From Lamprocystis purpurea DSM 4197 (GTDB taxonomy: Bacteria; Pseudomonadota; Gammaproteobacteria; Chromatiales; Chromatiaceae): a DNA stretch of 64,000 nt. A model generated the notes under the pieces. It was not told the origin of the DNA. It was given only the letters and a program-made list of their open reading frames with translations, and ran no database searches. The position numbers were made by a program, and so were the translations under genes. The stretch covers positions 74,488 through 138,487 of the forward strand of contig NZ_KB902498.1 of assembly GCF_000379525.1 (NCBI RefSeq). The letters run 5' to 3'. Below, in pieces: positions 1-8,599 of the stretch. Positions within the stretch are counted from its first letter, which is position 1. Each line of letters begins with the position of its first letter.

Positions 1-513
1 GATGCGCGGGCCGGACTTGCGGAATCCAGTGCGCCGGCATTGCTGGCGCTAGGCGCTGAGATCCTGTTCTTCGGCGCGGATCAACCCCAGACCTTTCATA
101 GTTATCGCTATCTTTTCGCCCATCTCCTGCATTGCTTCGGAACTGGCCCAAGTGGCTACCGGGATTGGCGCGGGCACCTGTCGTTCGTCCAGGCGAAAGC
201 GCCCTCATCGGCCCAGCAGCGGATTGACTTCCGCGATCGGTTGCATGGCCTTTGTGCCGAGTTCCTCTACGATAAGGAAAGCCTGGCTGCCGATGGATCG
301 GTCCAGGTTGCTGACTTCAATTTCGGTGTCGCCGATGCCGGACGTGGCGTTCCTCATGACGCCTTGTTCGTCGCATTTCATCCGGATTACATGGCCTTCG
401 ATTCACCCTCCGATGGCACGCCCCTGGACCCTGACGTGTATCGCGGACCATTCGGTGATTTCCTGAATCGGACCTGGGATTTGCTCGGGTTGAGTCGGGA
501 CGGCCGGACGTGA
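1..513 (+). CDS. C-terminal part of a ParA/MinD-like (KGGVGR-variant) ATPase, cut by the window edge
   Basis: The frame is open from base 1, so the true start lies upstream and only about the last 170 residues are visible. The segment ILFFGADQPQTF followed by a YRYLFAHL motif resembles the C-terminal half of ParA-like ATPases of the KGGVGR-variant group, in which a P-loop ATPase gene usually follows; this is recalled family resemblance, and the nucleotide-binding N-terminus is outside the window. The stop codon overlaps the GTG start of the next gene (GTGA at 510-513), so the two are translationally coupled and probably work together. Neither signal peptide nor membrane segment is seen in the visible part. 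Role unknown; a conflict or surveillance ATPase pair is possible but unproven. Confidence 0.5.
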   Translation, partial: DARAGLAESSAPALLALGAEILFFGADQPQTFHSYRYLFAHLLHCFGTGPSGYRDWRGHLSFVQAKAPSSAQQRIDFRDRLHGLCAEFLYDKESLAADGSVQVADFNFGVADAGRGVPHDALFVAFHPDYMAFDSPSDGTPLDPDVYRGPFGDFLNRTWDLLGLSRDGRT

Positions 514-1997
514 CTGCCGCTTTGTCAGGCGACCTCACCGCGATCCGGGCGGGTCTGGCAGCACTGCCTGACCTCGCACATCATGTCGCCGGGGACCCGG
601 TCGAGCCTGATCAGATCTTCTTTCCATATGGCCATGATGCCGCGCTCAATCCGGATGTTGCCTTGGTGGTAGGCAATCGCGGCGTGGGCAAGAGTTTTTG
701 GGCCAGTGCGCTGGCGGATGAAAAGGCGCGTTCCGCCATCGCCGAGGGCTATCGCGAATACCGTTATCAGCGCCGACTCGATGGTTTGACGGTTCGTTTT
801 GGTTTCTCCGGTGGGGAGGGTGGCGGCAATGCACTGATCAGCAGCGCTCACATCACGGGTATGAAGTCAAAAACGCTGCCGCTACTCCTGTGGCGCGCTG
901 CCGTCGTTCGCTGTTTGGCCCCGATTATCGAGCATGCGATACCTGCCAAATTCAATGACCTCATCGCCTGGATCAAGGACAACCCGGACGATCAGCAGGC
1001 GCTGTTTCGGAACGCGGACCGGGTATTGAGTGAAAAGAAAGAGCGCGTGCTGATTCTCTTTGATCAACTGGAGCAGATGGCGGACGATTGGAGCCGCATC
1101 AACGAGTTGACTAAAGGGCTGCTACAGACCGCATTGGCGATGAAGAGCTACAAGGCGATCCGACTCAAGATCTTCATGCGCCCCGACCAATTCGAGAATG
1201 CCTCCCTCTTCCAATTTCCTGACGGCTCGAAGATCCGAGGTGAGGCCCTGCGTCTATGGTGGCGCCCCACCGACCTGTACGCCTTGTTGTACTTTGAGTT
1301 GCTGCGATCCCCCGTATCAACCAAGGCGATTCGGGCGGTTTGTCGGGGTTTCGGGATTGTCCCCAGATCGAACCATCCGTCCAGATTACCTCAGGACTTG
1401 GTTACCAGCGAAGATCAGCAGCGGCGGGTGTTTGAAGTAATTGCCGGGGCGTTTATGGGGAGGGGAAAGAACCGCGGTGCTCCCTATACCTGGATGCCAC
1501 TGCACCTGAGTGACGCGCGCGGCGAGGTGTCGCCGAGGACCTTCCTGAAGGCGCTCAAGGCCGCCGCCGATCATGCGCAAGCCCCTACCGCTTCGGCTAT
1601 CGACTTCAACGACATCAATAACGGCGTCCGCGCCGCTTCCGATCATCGTCTGGCGGAATTACAAGAGGATTATCCCTGGGTGACCCAGGCATTGGAACCT
1701 TTGCACGGCGCCTCGGTGCCCGCGTTGAAAGACGAGATCTACAGTCGTTGGCGGTCAGCCGGTGTAGTGACGGAGATTCTTGACCGATATACCGGTACCC
1801 GTGCGCCGATCGATCTCGTCTTGGCGAACGAGTTTGAAACGGATGATGGTCAAATGGCCTCCCTCCTCAAACTCCTGCAAGACATCGGCGTGATGGACGT
1901 GCGTAAGAACGGCAAGATCGATGTGCCTGACATCTTCCGGGTCCGTGCGGGCATTTTACGCCGGGGCGGTGTTCCTCCCCAACAACGCCGGGCGTAA
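510..1997 (+). CDS. P-loop ATPase of unknown function, coupled to the ParA-like gene
   Basis: A 495-residue protein starting at a GTG that overlaps the stop of the preceding gene. A Walker A motif GNRGVGKS lies at residues 55-62 and a Walker B-like LILFDQLEQ at 181-189, so it is an AAA/STAND-type P-loop NTPase. A basic stretch with FMRPDQF follows, as in STAND and KAP-type ATPases that read out a target. The C-terminal part (about 350-480) looks alpha-helical and may be a winged-helix region; no known effector domain is recognised. Cytoplasmic, with no membrane segment. The strict coupling to a ParA-like partner suggests a two-component ATPase module, possibly anti-phage or plasmid-related (inference). 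A 180-base gap with no recognised gene separates it from the next gene. Confidence 0.6.
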   Translation: MTAALSGDLTAIRAGLAALPDLAHHVAGDPVEPDQIFFPYGHDAALNPDVALVVGNRGVGKSFWASALADEKARSAIAEGYREYRYQRRLDGLTVRFGFSGGEGGGNALISSAHITGMKSKTLPLLLWRAAVVRCLAPIIEHAIPAKFNDLIAWIKDNPDDQQALFRNADRVLSEKKERVLILFDQLEQMADDWSRINELTKGLLQTALAMKSYKAIRLKIFMRPDQFENASLFQFPDGSKIRGEALRLWWRPTDLYALLYFELLRSPVSTKAIRAVCRGFGIVPRSNHPSRLPQDLVTSEDQQRRVFEVIAGAFMGRGKNRGAPYTWMPLHLSDARGEVSPRTFLKALKAAADHAQAPTASAIDFNDINNGVRAASDHRLAELQEDYPWVTQALEPLHGASVPALKDEIYSRWRSAGVVTEILDRYTGTRAPIDLVLANEFETDDGQMASLLKLLQDIGVMDVRKNGKIDVPDIFRVRAGILRRGGVPPQQRRA

Positions 1998-2178
1998 TAG
2001 GTTTTCGCGCTGGTCGTTTCTTGCGCGTGAAACCACTGGCGGTTGGTTTGGTTCGTGATCCGAGGTTTTTTTCCGTTGGTGGGGCTGGATTCAGGATCGG
2101 GGCTGGGATGTACTGGACCTGAAGACGGCCTTGTTGAGCTCTGGCCGGACGGGCGGTGATAATGATAGAGGTTGCGCT

Positions 2179-2745
2179 ATGAACGAGGAGCGAATCCTGA
2201 AACGCGAGCCCATCTTCCAGGGCCGCGTGATCGACGTTGGCCTGGAAACGGTTGAACTGCCCAACGGGCGACAGGTCGATCTCGAGATCATTCGTCACCC
2301 CGGCGGCGCGGCGGCGGTGGCGCTGGATGCGCAGTCGCGGGTGTGCCTGCTGCGCCAGTTCCGCCATGCCGGGAACGGCTGGCTGTGGGAACTGCCGGCG
2401 GGCAAGATCGACCCCGGTGAGTCGCCCCTGACCACCGCCACCCGTGAGTTGGCGGAAGAGGCGGGCGTGACGGCCGCGGATTGGATTGATCTGGGCTTCA
2501 TGCACAGTTCACCCGGCGTCTTCACCGAGATCATCTACCTGTGGCTGGCGCGCGATCTCGCGATCAGCGCGCACGATCACGGTGTCGATGAGGTGATCGA
2601 GGTCCACTGGCTGCCGCTGAATCAAGCCTTGGACTGGTGCAATGACGGCACCATCACCGATGCCAAGACCCTGATCGGACTCTACCGCGCCGGCGCGCTG
2701 CTCAACAGCGCCCTGGAACTGATCCCTGAAGAGCCGGGTTGTTGA
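2179..2745 (+). CDS. nudF: ADP-ribose pyrophosphatase, Nudix family
   Basis: A 188-residue Nudix hydrolase. The Nudix box GX5EX7REUXEEXGU is complete (GKIDPGE, then RELAEEAGV). The upstream LLRQFRHA and the downstream PGVFTE are typical of the ADP-ribose pyrophosphatase (NudF/MutT-like) subgroup, which cleaves ADP-ribose to AMP and ribose-5-phosphate. The ATG at 2179 is chosen because the Nudix family N-terminus (ILKREPIFQGRVIDV) begins here; the open frame extends 16 codons further upstream without family similarity. It lies 3 bases before a glutamine amidotransferase gene, followed by tag, so the three probably form one housekeeping transcript. The symbol follows family resemblance. Confidence 0.85.
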   Translation: MNEERILKREPIFQGRVIDVGLETVELPNGRQVDLEIIRHPGGAAAVALDAQSRVCLLRQFRHAGNGWLWELPAGKIDPGESPLTTATRELAEEAGVTAADWIDLGFMHSSPGVFTEIIYLWLARDLAISAHDHGVDEVIEVHWLPLNQALDWCNDGTITDAKTLIGLYRAGALLNSALELIPEEPGC

Positions 2746-2748
2746 ACC

Positions 2749-3441
2749 ATGCGTATCCAGTGTCTGCAACATGTTCCATTTGAAGGTCCCTTTGGCGTCG
2801 CCGACTGGGCCGACGCCCGCGGCCACACCCTGGCCGAGACCCCCCTCTACGACGGCGCCGAGCCGCCCGGCCAGGCCGCCTTCGACTGGCTGGTGATCAT
2901 GGGCGGTCCCATGGGGGTGGGGGATACCGCCGAATACCCCTGGCTCGCCGCCGAGCAGGCCTTCATCCGGCAGAGCATTGATGCCGGCAAGACCCTGGTC
3001 GGGGTCTGTCTCGGTGCTCAGTTGATCGCCGCCGCGCTGGGCGCGCGGGTGTATCGCAATGCGCACAAGGAAATCGGCTGGCTGCCGATCGAACTGACGC
3101 CGGATGGGCAGGTGTCCGAGCTGTTCGGCTGGCTGCCGCGGTCCTTGCAGGTGTTTCATTGGCATGGCGATACCTTCGACCTGCCCGCGGGTGCGCTGCA
3201 TCTGGCCGGCAGTGCCGCCTGTGCGCACCAGGCATTTCTCTACGACGGGCGGGTACTGGGTCTCCAGTTTCATCTGGAGTCGACCCCGGAGAGTGTCGCG
3301 GGCATCACCGCGGTCTGCGCCGACGAATTGGTGCCGGGGCCCTATGTTCAGGAGACCGCGCGTATTCTGGCCGCTACCCCGGAGGATTACGCGCGCATTG
3401 GCCAGGCACTCTTCGGCCTGCTCGACCGATTGCCCCAATGA
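2749..3441 (+). CDS. class I glutamine amidotransferase (GMP synthase-like)
   Basis: A 230-residue stand-alone class I glutamine amidotransferase domain. The nucleophile elbow GVCLGAQL carries the catalytic Cys, the HWHGDTF motif is typical of this subfamily, and QFHLESTPE supplies the catalytic His and Glu, so the triad looks intact. It is related to the GATase half of GMP synthase but lacks a synthetase domain; homologues act on gamma-glutamyl compounds or have no assigned substrate. It starts 3 bases after nudF and its stop overlaps the start of tag (ATGA at 3438-3441), so it is translationally coupled. Specific substrate unknown. Confidence 0.85.
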   Translation: MRIQCLQHVPFEGPFGVADWADARGHTLAETPLYDGAEPPGQAAFDWLVIMGGPMGVGDTAEYPWLAAEQAFIRQSIDAGKTLVGVCLGAQLIAAALGARVYRNAHKEIGWLPIELTPDGQVSELFGWLPRSLQVFHWHGDTFDLPAGALHLAGSAACAHQAFLYDGRVLGLQFHLESTPESVAGITAVCADELVPGPYVQETARILAATPEDYARIGQALFGLLDRLPQ

Positions 3442-4028
3442 GTGACGACGCCCAGGTACGTTGCGCCTGGTGCGGGTCCGACGCGCTCTATCGGGCCTAT
3501 CACGATCAGGAGTGGGGGGTGCCCAACCGGGACGAGCGTCATTTGTTCGAGATGCTGACCCTGGAAGGCGCCCAGGCCGGTCTCTCCTGGCTGACCATTC
3601 TGCGCAAGCGCGAGGGCTATCGGCAGGCCTTTGCGGGCTTCGATCCGTCGACCGTTGCCCGCTTCGACGCGGCGCGGGTGGCGGCGTTGCTCGCGGACCC
3701 CGGCATCGTCCGCAACCGGCTCAAAGTCGAGTCCACGGTGAGCAACGCCCAGGCGGTGCTCGCCCTGCATGAACGCGGCCGGACCCTGTCCGAACTGCTG
3801 TGGGACTTCGTCGACGGCGTGCCGCGCCACAACACCTGGGCGAGCCTGGCCGAGGTCCCCGCCAAGACCCCGGAGTCGGACCGCATGAGCCGCGAACTCA
3901 AACGGCTGGGCTTCCGCTTCGTCGGCAGTACCATCTGCTATGCCCTGATGCAGGCGGTGGGTATGGTCAACGACCACACCATCGATTGCTTTCGCCATCC
4001 GCTGCTGTCCGCGTCCGGCACGCGCTGA
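3438..4028 (+). CDS. tag: DNA-3-methyladenine glycosylase I
   Basis: A 196-residue base-excision repair enzyme that removes 3-methyladenine from alkylated DNA. The N-terminal RCAWCGSD with the following HDQEWG, and the C-terminal HTIDCFRH, hold the Cys/His residues that bind the structural zinc in the Tag family; the LEGAQAGLSW segment is the usual substrate-pocket helix. Length matches E. coli Tag (about 187 residues). The ATG at 3438 overlaps the stop of the amidotransferase gene. The gene ends before a GC-rich non-coding stretch that carries a copy of palindromic repeat family A. Confidence 0.95.
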   Translation: MSDDAQVRCAWCGSDALYRAYHDQEWGVPNRDERHLFEMLTLEGAQAGLSWLTILRKREGYRQAFAGFDPSTVARFDAARVAALLADPGIVRNRLKVESTVSNAQAVLALHERGRTLSELLWDFVDGVPRHNTWASLAEVPAKTPESDRMSRELKRLGFRFVGSTICYALMQAVGMVNDHTIDCFRHPLLSASGTR

Positions 4029-4050
4029 GTGGGTGGTCGAGACGTCCGGG

Positions 4051-4074
4051 GTAGGGTCCGCTCCGCGGACCGAC
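4051..4074. repeat. palindromic repeat, family A (single unit)
   Basis: GTAGGGTCCGCTCCGCGGAC followed by CGAC forms a GGTCCGC/GCGGACC palindrome. The same unit occurs as inverted pairs at 8424-8476 and 11923-11982. It lies between the convergent tag and phoD-like genes and may act as a transcription terminator or be a REP-type mobile palindrome. Confidence 0.7.
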
Positions 4075-4138
4075 GCCTTCTCGGCCAACTCTGGGTCCGG
4101 GATGATGACGCGCTGCCGGGCCCCGGCCGGTCCTTGCG

Positions 4139-5932
4139 CTAAAGCGGCCCGTTCGGATTCAGCCGACTGGTGCCGCTCAGGCGCTGGCCGCTGCCCGGCG
4201 TGTTGAAGCCGGCATTGATCGAGAAGACGGCGTCGGTCGCGACCGGCGAGTCCTCGTAGGGCACCAGCGCGAGGCTGTCGGGGTTCTGCAGGTCTTCGAG
4301 CCGCCCGACGGCACGGAAGGTCGCTTGGCAATGATCGCGGTCGATGTCGCAGTAGAAGTAGCCGCGGAAGAGTCCGTTGAAGTAACGGATGTGCGGATTG
4401 TCGGCCAAGCTGTGGCGCACCACGTAGTCGCTGGGCCGGGGGTCGATCGCGAGGAAGGTCGAGGAGATCGACGTGGAGACGAGCTCGACGGCCAGCAGGT
4501 CGGCTTGGTCGGGGGCGTCGAAGTCGCTGAGCAGGTCGGCCGCCCAGGCGGAGTGAATGTCGCCGGTCAGGATAAGGGGGTTGCTGGGCCGGATGGTCGC
4601 CAGCATCCCCAGCAGGCGCTCCCGGGCGGCCTGGTAACCGTCCCAGGAATCCACGTTGAACAGATTGTCGACCCGGTCGGCCGCGGCGAGCAATTGCGCC
4701 CGCGTGGCGGGGTCGAGATTCGGATCCAGCTCGATCTGCTTGCGGGCGCCGGCGATCAGGTTCCAAGGCATGACCATGACCTGCTGAGCCAGGATGTTCC
4801 ACCTGGCCGTGGAGCGCTTCAGGCCCCGCTCCAACCAGGCCTCCTGGCGGGCACCCAGGAGTGTCGCCGTGGGGTCCAGGATGCCCTCGGCGTCGTACAG
4901 TCGGTCTTCGAGGACGCCTTCCAGGGACCGACTGTCGGGGTCGGTCGAGCCGAACCCGTCCCCGGCCGGCTGATCGGTGCGGTACTGGCGGGTATCCAGA
5001 ACGTGGAGCGCGGCCAGATCACCAAACGCCAGGTGACGATAGATCTGCAGGTCGGCGCCGTTGCCGTCGTATCGATTCTCGGGTCTCAGCGGCATGGACT
5101 CGGAATAGACCTGGTAGGCGCGGCGCCGCCGCCGCGCGAAATCAACGCCCTGGGTCGGGCTGGACGCTTCCGGGCTGAGACCCGCGTAGTTGTTGTCCAC
5201 CTCGTGATCGTCCGGCGTGACGATGAACGGAAGCTGGGCGTGCGCTTCCTGCAAGTTGGGGTCCAGCTTGTAGAGCGCGTAGCGGTTGCGATAATCGGCA
5301 ACGGACACGACCTCGGCACCCCGGTGCACGCGCCCAGGGGCAATCGGCGAGGACGCCGGCCCCTCCTCGTAGATGTAGTCGCCGACGTGGAGGACGAAGT
5401 CCAGGTCCTGCGTCAGCATGTCGGCGTAGGCCGGATAGAACCCCTGGTTGTAGTTCTGGCAGTTGGCGACGGCGAAGCGCATCCGCTCGGTGTCGTCCCG
5501 CCGGTTCGGGAAGGTTCTGGTGCGCCCGATTCGACTGTCGGTGCCCAGCGCGCGAAAGCGGTAATAGAGCCAGGCGTTCGACGGCAGTCCCCTCGCCACG
5601 ACATGAACGGCATGTCCGTTACCCGGCTGGGCGATCAGGTTCCCCCGGCGAACGACGCGGCTCATGTCCGGATCGGTCGCCACCTCCCAGTAAACAGGGA
5701 CCGGCAAGGCCGGCATGCCCCCGCCCTCGAGTGGGTCGGGTGCGAGTCGGGTCCAGAGCACCACGGAGTGGCTGTCCGGGTCTCCCGATGCGACCCCGAG
5801 CGAGAAGAGGTCGGAGCGCAGATCATAGGCGCTGTCGATGCTCCGGCCGCGGACGATGGCCGGAGCACCGGCCAGGAGACCGGTGGTGCCGAGGACCTGG
5901 AGAAAGCGGCGGCGTGAAAGGGTTGACCACAT
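4139..5932 (-). CDS. phoD: PhoD-family alkaline phosphatase/phosphodiesterase, Tat-exported
   Basis: A 597-residue protein. The N-terminus (MWSTLSRRRFLQVLG) has a twin-arginine signal, so it is exported folded to the periplasm or outside. The start at 5932 is chosen because the Tat signal begins there; the open frame runs 40 codons further upstream without a signal. Metal-site motifs of the PhoD family follow in order: ANCQNY, HVGDYIYEEG, DDHEVDNNY and LTGDIHSAW. PhoD enzymes hydrolyse phosphomonoesters and phosphodiesters using Ca and Fe. The gene follows the nuclease/phytase-esterase-like gene in the same direction with a 22-base gap, so they are probably co-transcribed for phosphate acquisition. 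No Pho box was identified. Confidence 0.9.
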   Translation of the reverse strand: MWSTLSRRRFLQVLGTTGLLAGAPAIVRGRSIDSAYDLRSDLFSLGVASGDPDSHSVVLWTRLAPDPLEGGGMPALPVPVYWEVATDPDMSRVVRRGNLIAQPGNGHAVHVVARGLPSNAWLYYRFRALGTDSRIGRTRTFPNRRDDTERMRFAVANCQNYNQGFYPAYADMLTQDLDFVLHVGDYIYEEGPASSPIAPGRVHRGAEVVSVADYRNRYALYKLDPNLQEAHAQLPFIVTPDDHEVDNNYAGLSPEASSPTQGVDFARRRRRAYQVYSESMPLRPENRYDGNGADLQIYRHLAFGDLAALHVLDTRQYRTDQPAGDGFGSTDPDSRSLEGVLEDRLYDAEGILDPTATLLGARQEAWLERGLKRSTARWNILAQQVMVMPWNLIAGARKQIELDPNLDPATRAQLLAAADRVDNLFNVDSWDGYQAARERLLGMLATIRPSNPLILTGDIHSAWAADLLSDFDAPDQADLLAVELVSTSISSTFLAIDPRPSDYVVRHSLADNPHIRYFNGLFRGYFYCDIDRDHCQATFRAVGRLEDLQNPDSLALVPYEDSPVATDAVFSINAGFNTPGSGQRLSGTSRLNPNGPL

Positions 5933-5954
5933 GAAAGCAGGCTCCAAGACGGGA

Positions 5955-8222
5955 TCACTCGACGACCTTGAACGCCAGAAACTGGGTGAACTGGCCATCG
6001 GGGCTGAAGTTGTTGTCGGAGACGAAAATAAGTGTGCGCGACCCGTTCGCAAGCCGGGGTCCGAAGGTCATTCCCTCCACGTTGTCGAGGATGACGCCCG
6101 GCAGCCGCCCGAAGTCCAGCAGGAGCCGCTTGCGCATGGGCTGGGGCGTCCTGCCGTCCAGGATCGAGAACCGCCGTGCGACGTCCGTTGCCCCGCGGGT
6201 GTCGGACTCGAAAAGCTTGATGCGGTTGCCCCGTCCGACCGAGAAGGAGCGCTCCAGCATGAGGAAGCGGCCGGTGTCGAGGGCGAGCATCTCGACGAGC
6301 CCGTTGGTACTGAAGCCGTCGGTCGGGTCAGGCGCATCGGCGACGGGGTCGGTCTGGTAGATGAACTCGCGCAGCGGCTGCTTGTTTGGCGGGCCGTATT
6401 CGAGGACGCGGACGGGCGACCCGGTGGCCAGGCTCGCCGCCGGTCCGTCCTGGTAGAGGGCGTTCTCGGTGGCCGTGAAGAGCCGGTCGCCCCCAGGGCT
6501 CAGGGTGAGGCTCTCGAATGCCAGATTATTGCGGATGCCGGCGCTCTGATCGGCGGTCGGGGCGAATTTTTCGGGCGTGCGCAGCTCACGCACGAAACGG
6601 CCGCCCCAGGTCATCTGCCGCACGAAGGGCGCGATGAGGTTGCCGGCATCGCCTTCGCTCGTCCAGAACAAGGATTTGCCGTCCCGGGCGATGCGGATGG
6701 ACTCCGGGTCCAGGCTGGACGGTGCGAAGGGGGCTCCCGTCTCGTCGAGGAGGGTGGTGACGTCCAGGAAGCGGACGTCGGCGGACGCGAGCTGCCCGTC
6801 GGTCAGATCGATCGCCAGCCGGTAAAAGCGGGCCGCGTCGATCTGTGAACGATCGTCGCTGATGGCGACGAAGGTGCCGCGGCGCGGGTCATAGTCGATC
6901 CCGGACAGGCCCCCGACCTCGGTCCCCGCGAACTGGTACCCGGTTGGGAAGACGGCCTCACCGATGAAGGCGAGATTGAGCCCGGCGACCTGGGGTGCGC
7001 CGGTCAGCCGCACGTCGGCCCAGACGAGCCGGTGATCGGAGCTCGGAAAGGGATAGTCGCCGACCAGACCGAAGAGCGGGTCATCGGCGGTCGGCCAGAA
7101 GACACCGGCGTCCTGGATGGACAGCGGCCGGGAGGGCAGCACATAGTCGACCCGCAGGTTGCCGGGCGGCTCGCTGAAATCCGCGGTGTCTTCGGCGGGA
7201 TCGCCGGTATGGGTGTCGTTGTCCGCGCCCTGCCGGACGGCGGCGTCCGGACCGCCGAGACTGACCGGCGTGACCGCGGCAGCGACCCGCTGGTGTCCGA
7301 GCAACTGCGCAATGGCACCCGGGAAGCTGTCCCCGTCCTGCGGATCGGCATTCAGATCGCCCATGATGACGAAGGCCGCCCCGCGTTCGAGACCGCCTTT
7401 CACCCCTTCGTCGTCGTAGATATAGCCCGAGCGTCGCGGGGTGACGTAATCCGCCCAGAAGCGAATCTCGTCCGCGTTGCGGCGGCCGTTGCGGTCCTCG
7501 GCGCCGTCAAAGGTCGGCGGCGTGGGGTGGCTGGCGAGTACATGGACCAGATGCCCGTCGATCGCGATGGGCAGGTCCCAGTGGCTCTTGGAAGAGAGCC
7601 GGAGCACCGCGCGCTCCGCGGCCGAATACCAGTCGTCCGGCTCCGGCGTACTCGGGTCGTCGGGCAGGAGCGCGCCCGGCATGTCCTGCCACCGGAACGT
7701 CTGAAAGGTCCTGACGCCATTGAGCAGAATCGGGTGCTGTGACAGCACCACCATGCCGTACTGGCCGGGGAAGGCACCGAAGCCGAAGGCATCGTCCGGG
7801 CCGCCGACGGTGCCGTCGTTGTTCAGGTCGTATCCTGACGGGATCCCGGTATTCGCGGATGCGAAGAAGACATAAGGGTAGCGGATGGGACTTTGACCGT
7901 TTTGGGAGACCTGGAGATACTGCTCCCGGAAGGCGTCGACCGCGGTACCCGCGGCGTCGTAATCGAACTCATTGAGTAAGATGACCTCTGGAGCCGTCCG
8001 CTGAATGATCTCGGCCACGGCACGCGCTTGAACGTTGTCGCCGCTGGCCAGGTCGGCCGCCAATTGCCCTTGCGTACCCCGGTTGAGCGAGACATTGAAG
8101 GTGGCAAAGCGCGCGGCTGGATCACCGTATCCCTGACCAGCCTGGCTCGGGAGCGGGAGCAGCGCGGCAATCGCCAGTGCGCACAGGAACGGATTCGCTA
8201 AACGGCGGTGCTGGATCTTCAC
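5955..8222 (-). CDS. secreted endonuclease/exonuclease/phosphatase domain fused to an esterase-like phytase domain
   Basis: A 755-residue two-domain protein. The GTG at 8222 is chosen because an AGGAGG ribosome-binding site lies 7 bases before it and a signal peptide (LANPFLCALAIAALLPLP, cleaved near SQA) follows. Residues about 35-420 form an endonuclease/exonuclease/phosphatase fold: LLNEFDYD near the start, MGDLNADP in the middle, and RVDYVLPS then SSDHRLVW near the end, so the metal and catalytic residues look present. Residues about 425-755 match the esterase-like activity of phytase domain (GLSGIDYD, DPESIRI, NNLAFESL, NVEGMTF). It lies 22 bases upstream of phoD. Likely role: release of phosphate from extracellular nucleic acid or phytate-type organophosphates; the exact substrate is an inference. 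Confidence 0.85.
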   Translation of the reverse strand: MKIQHRRLANPFLCALAIAALLPLPSQAGQGYGDPAARFATFNVSLNRGTQGQLAADLASGDNVQARAVAEIIQRTAPEVILLNEFDYDAAGTAVDAFREQYLQVSQNGQSPIRYPYVFFASANTGIPSGYDLNNDGTVGGPDDAFGFGAFPGQYGMVVLSQHPILLNGVRTFQTFRWQDMPGALLPDDPSTPEPDDWYSAAERAVLRLSSKSHWDLPIAIDGHLVHVLASHPTPPTFDGAEDRNGRRNADEIRFWADYVTPRRSGYIYDDEGVKGGLERGAAFVIMGDLNADPQDGDSFPGAIAQLLGHQRVAAAVTPVSLGGPDAAVRQGADNDTHTGDPAEDTADFSEPPGNLRVDYVLPSRPLSIQDAGVFWPTADDPLFGLVGDYPFPSSDHRLVWADVRLTGAPQVAGLNLAFIGEAVFPTGYQFAGTEVGGLSGIDYDPRRGTFVAISDDRSQIDAARFYRLAIDLTDGQLASADVRFLDVTTLLDETGAPFAPSSLDPESIRIARDGKSLFWTSEGDAGNLIAPFVRQMTWGGRFVRELRTPEKFAPTADQSAGIRNNLAFESLTLSPGGDRLFTATENALYQDGPAASLATGSPVRVLEYGPPNKQPLREFIYQTDPVADAPDPTDGFSTNGLVEMLALDTGRFLMLERSFSVGRGNRIKLFESDTRGATDVARRFSILDGRTPQPMRKRLLLDFGRLPGVILDNVEGMTFGPRLANGSRTLIFVSDNNFSPDGQFTQFLAFKVVE

Positions 8223-8423
8223 CCTGGTGCCTCCTGTCGGCTGTGTTTTCTTGGCCGTGATCACGGCGCTACGGGGCTTTTCGGCCGGGGCCGTTACTTG
8301 AGCATGGTAAGGGGTCTTTGTTGCGCTGGGATTTCGATTCTGCGACCTGTTGGAGACCGGGCCGACGGACTTGGGGGTCGTGCGGGCACGCAGGGGAAAC
8401 AAAGAACGCCAAGAAAAACAGAT

Positions 8424-8476
8424 TGGTCCGCACAGCGGACCCGACGGCAAGCGTAGGGTCCGCTGTGCGGACCGAC
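8424..8476. repeat. palindromic repeat family A, inverted pair
   Basis: GGTCCGCACAGCGGACC and, 13 bases later, GTAGGGTCCGCTGTGCGGAC form two adjacent palindromes. The same pair occurs at 11923-11982 and a single unit at 4051. The region from 8223 to 8423 upstream of the secreted nuclease gene holds no recognisable gene and must contain that gene's promoter. Confidence 0.75.
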
Positions 8477-8503
8477 GACCGCGCGGATCGAGAGGCGGCC
8501 GGA

Positions 8504-8587
8504 TGGGTGACGCAGGAACCCCAGCGTTGGCCGCATCGCCAGGCCGGGGGATGTTGGGGTTCGTTCCTCACCCCAACCTACGGATTT
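8504..8587. repeat. palindromic repeat, family B
   Basis: Starts at GGGTGACGCAGGAACCCCAG and ends at TCCTCACCCCAACCTACGG. The two arms are imperfect inverted repeats (GGGTGACG..AGGAACCCCA against TGGGGTTCGTTCCTCACCCC). A near-identical copy with a different centre lies at 11751-11835. Confidence 0.75.
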
Positions 8588-8599
8588 CATTGGGTTGAA

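Noticed and set aside
4325-6848. Long plus-strand open frames opposite phoD and the nuclease gene
   Set aside because: Antisense artefacts of high-GC coding; the minus strand has signal peptides and active-site motifs.
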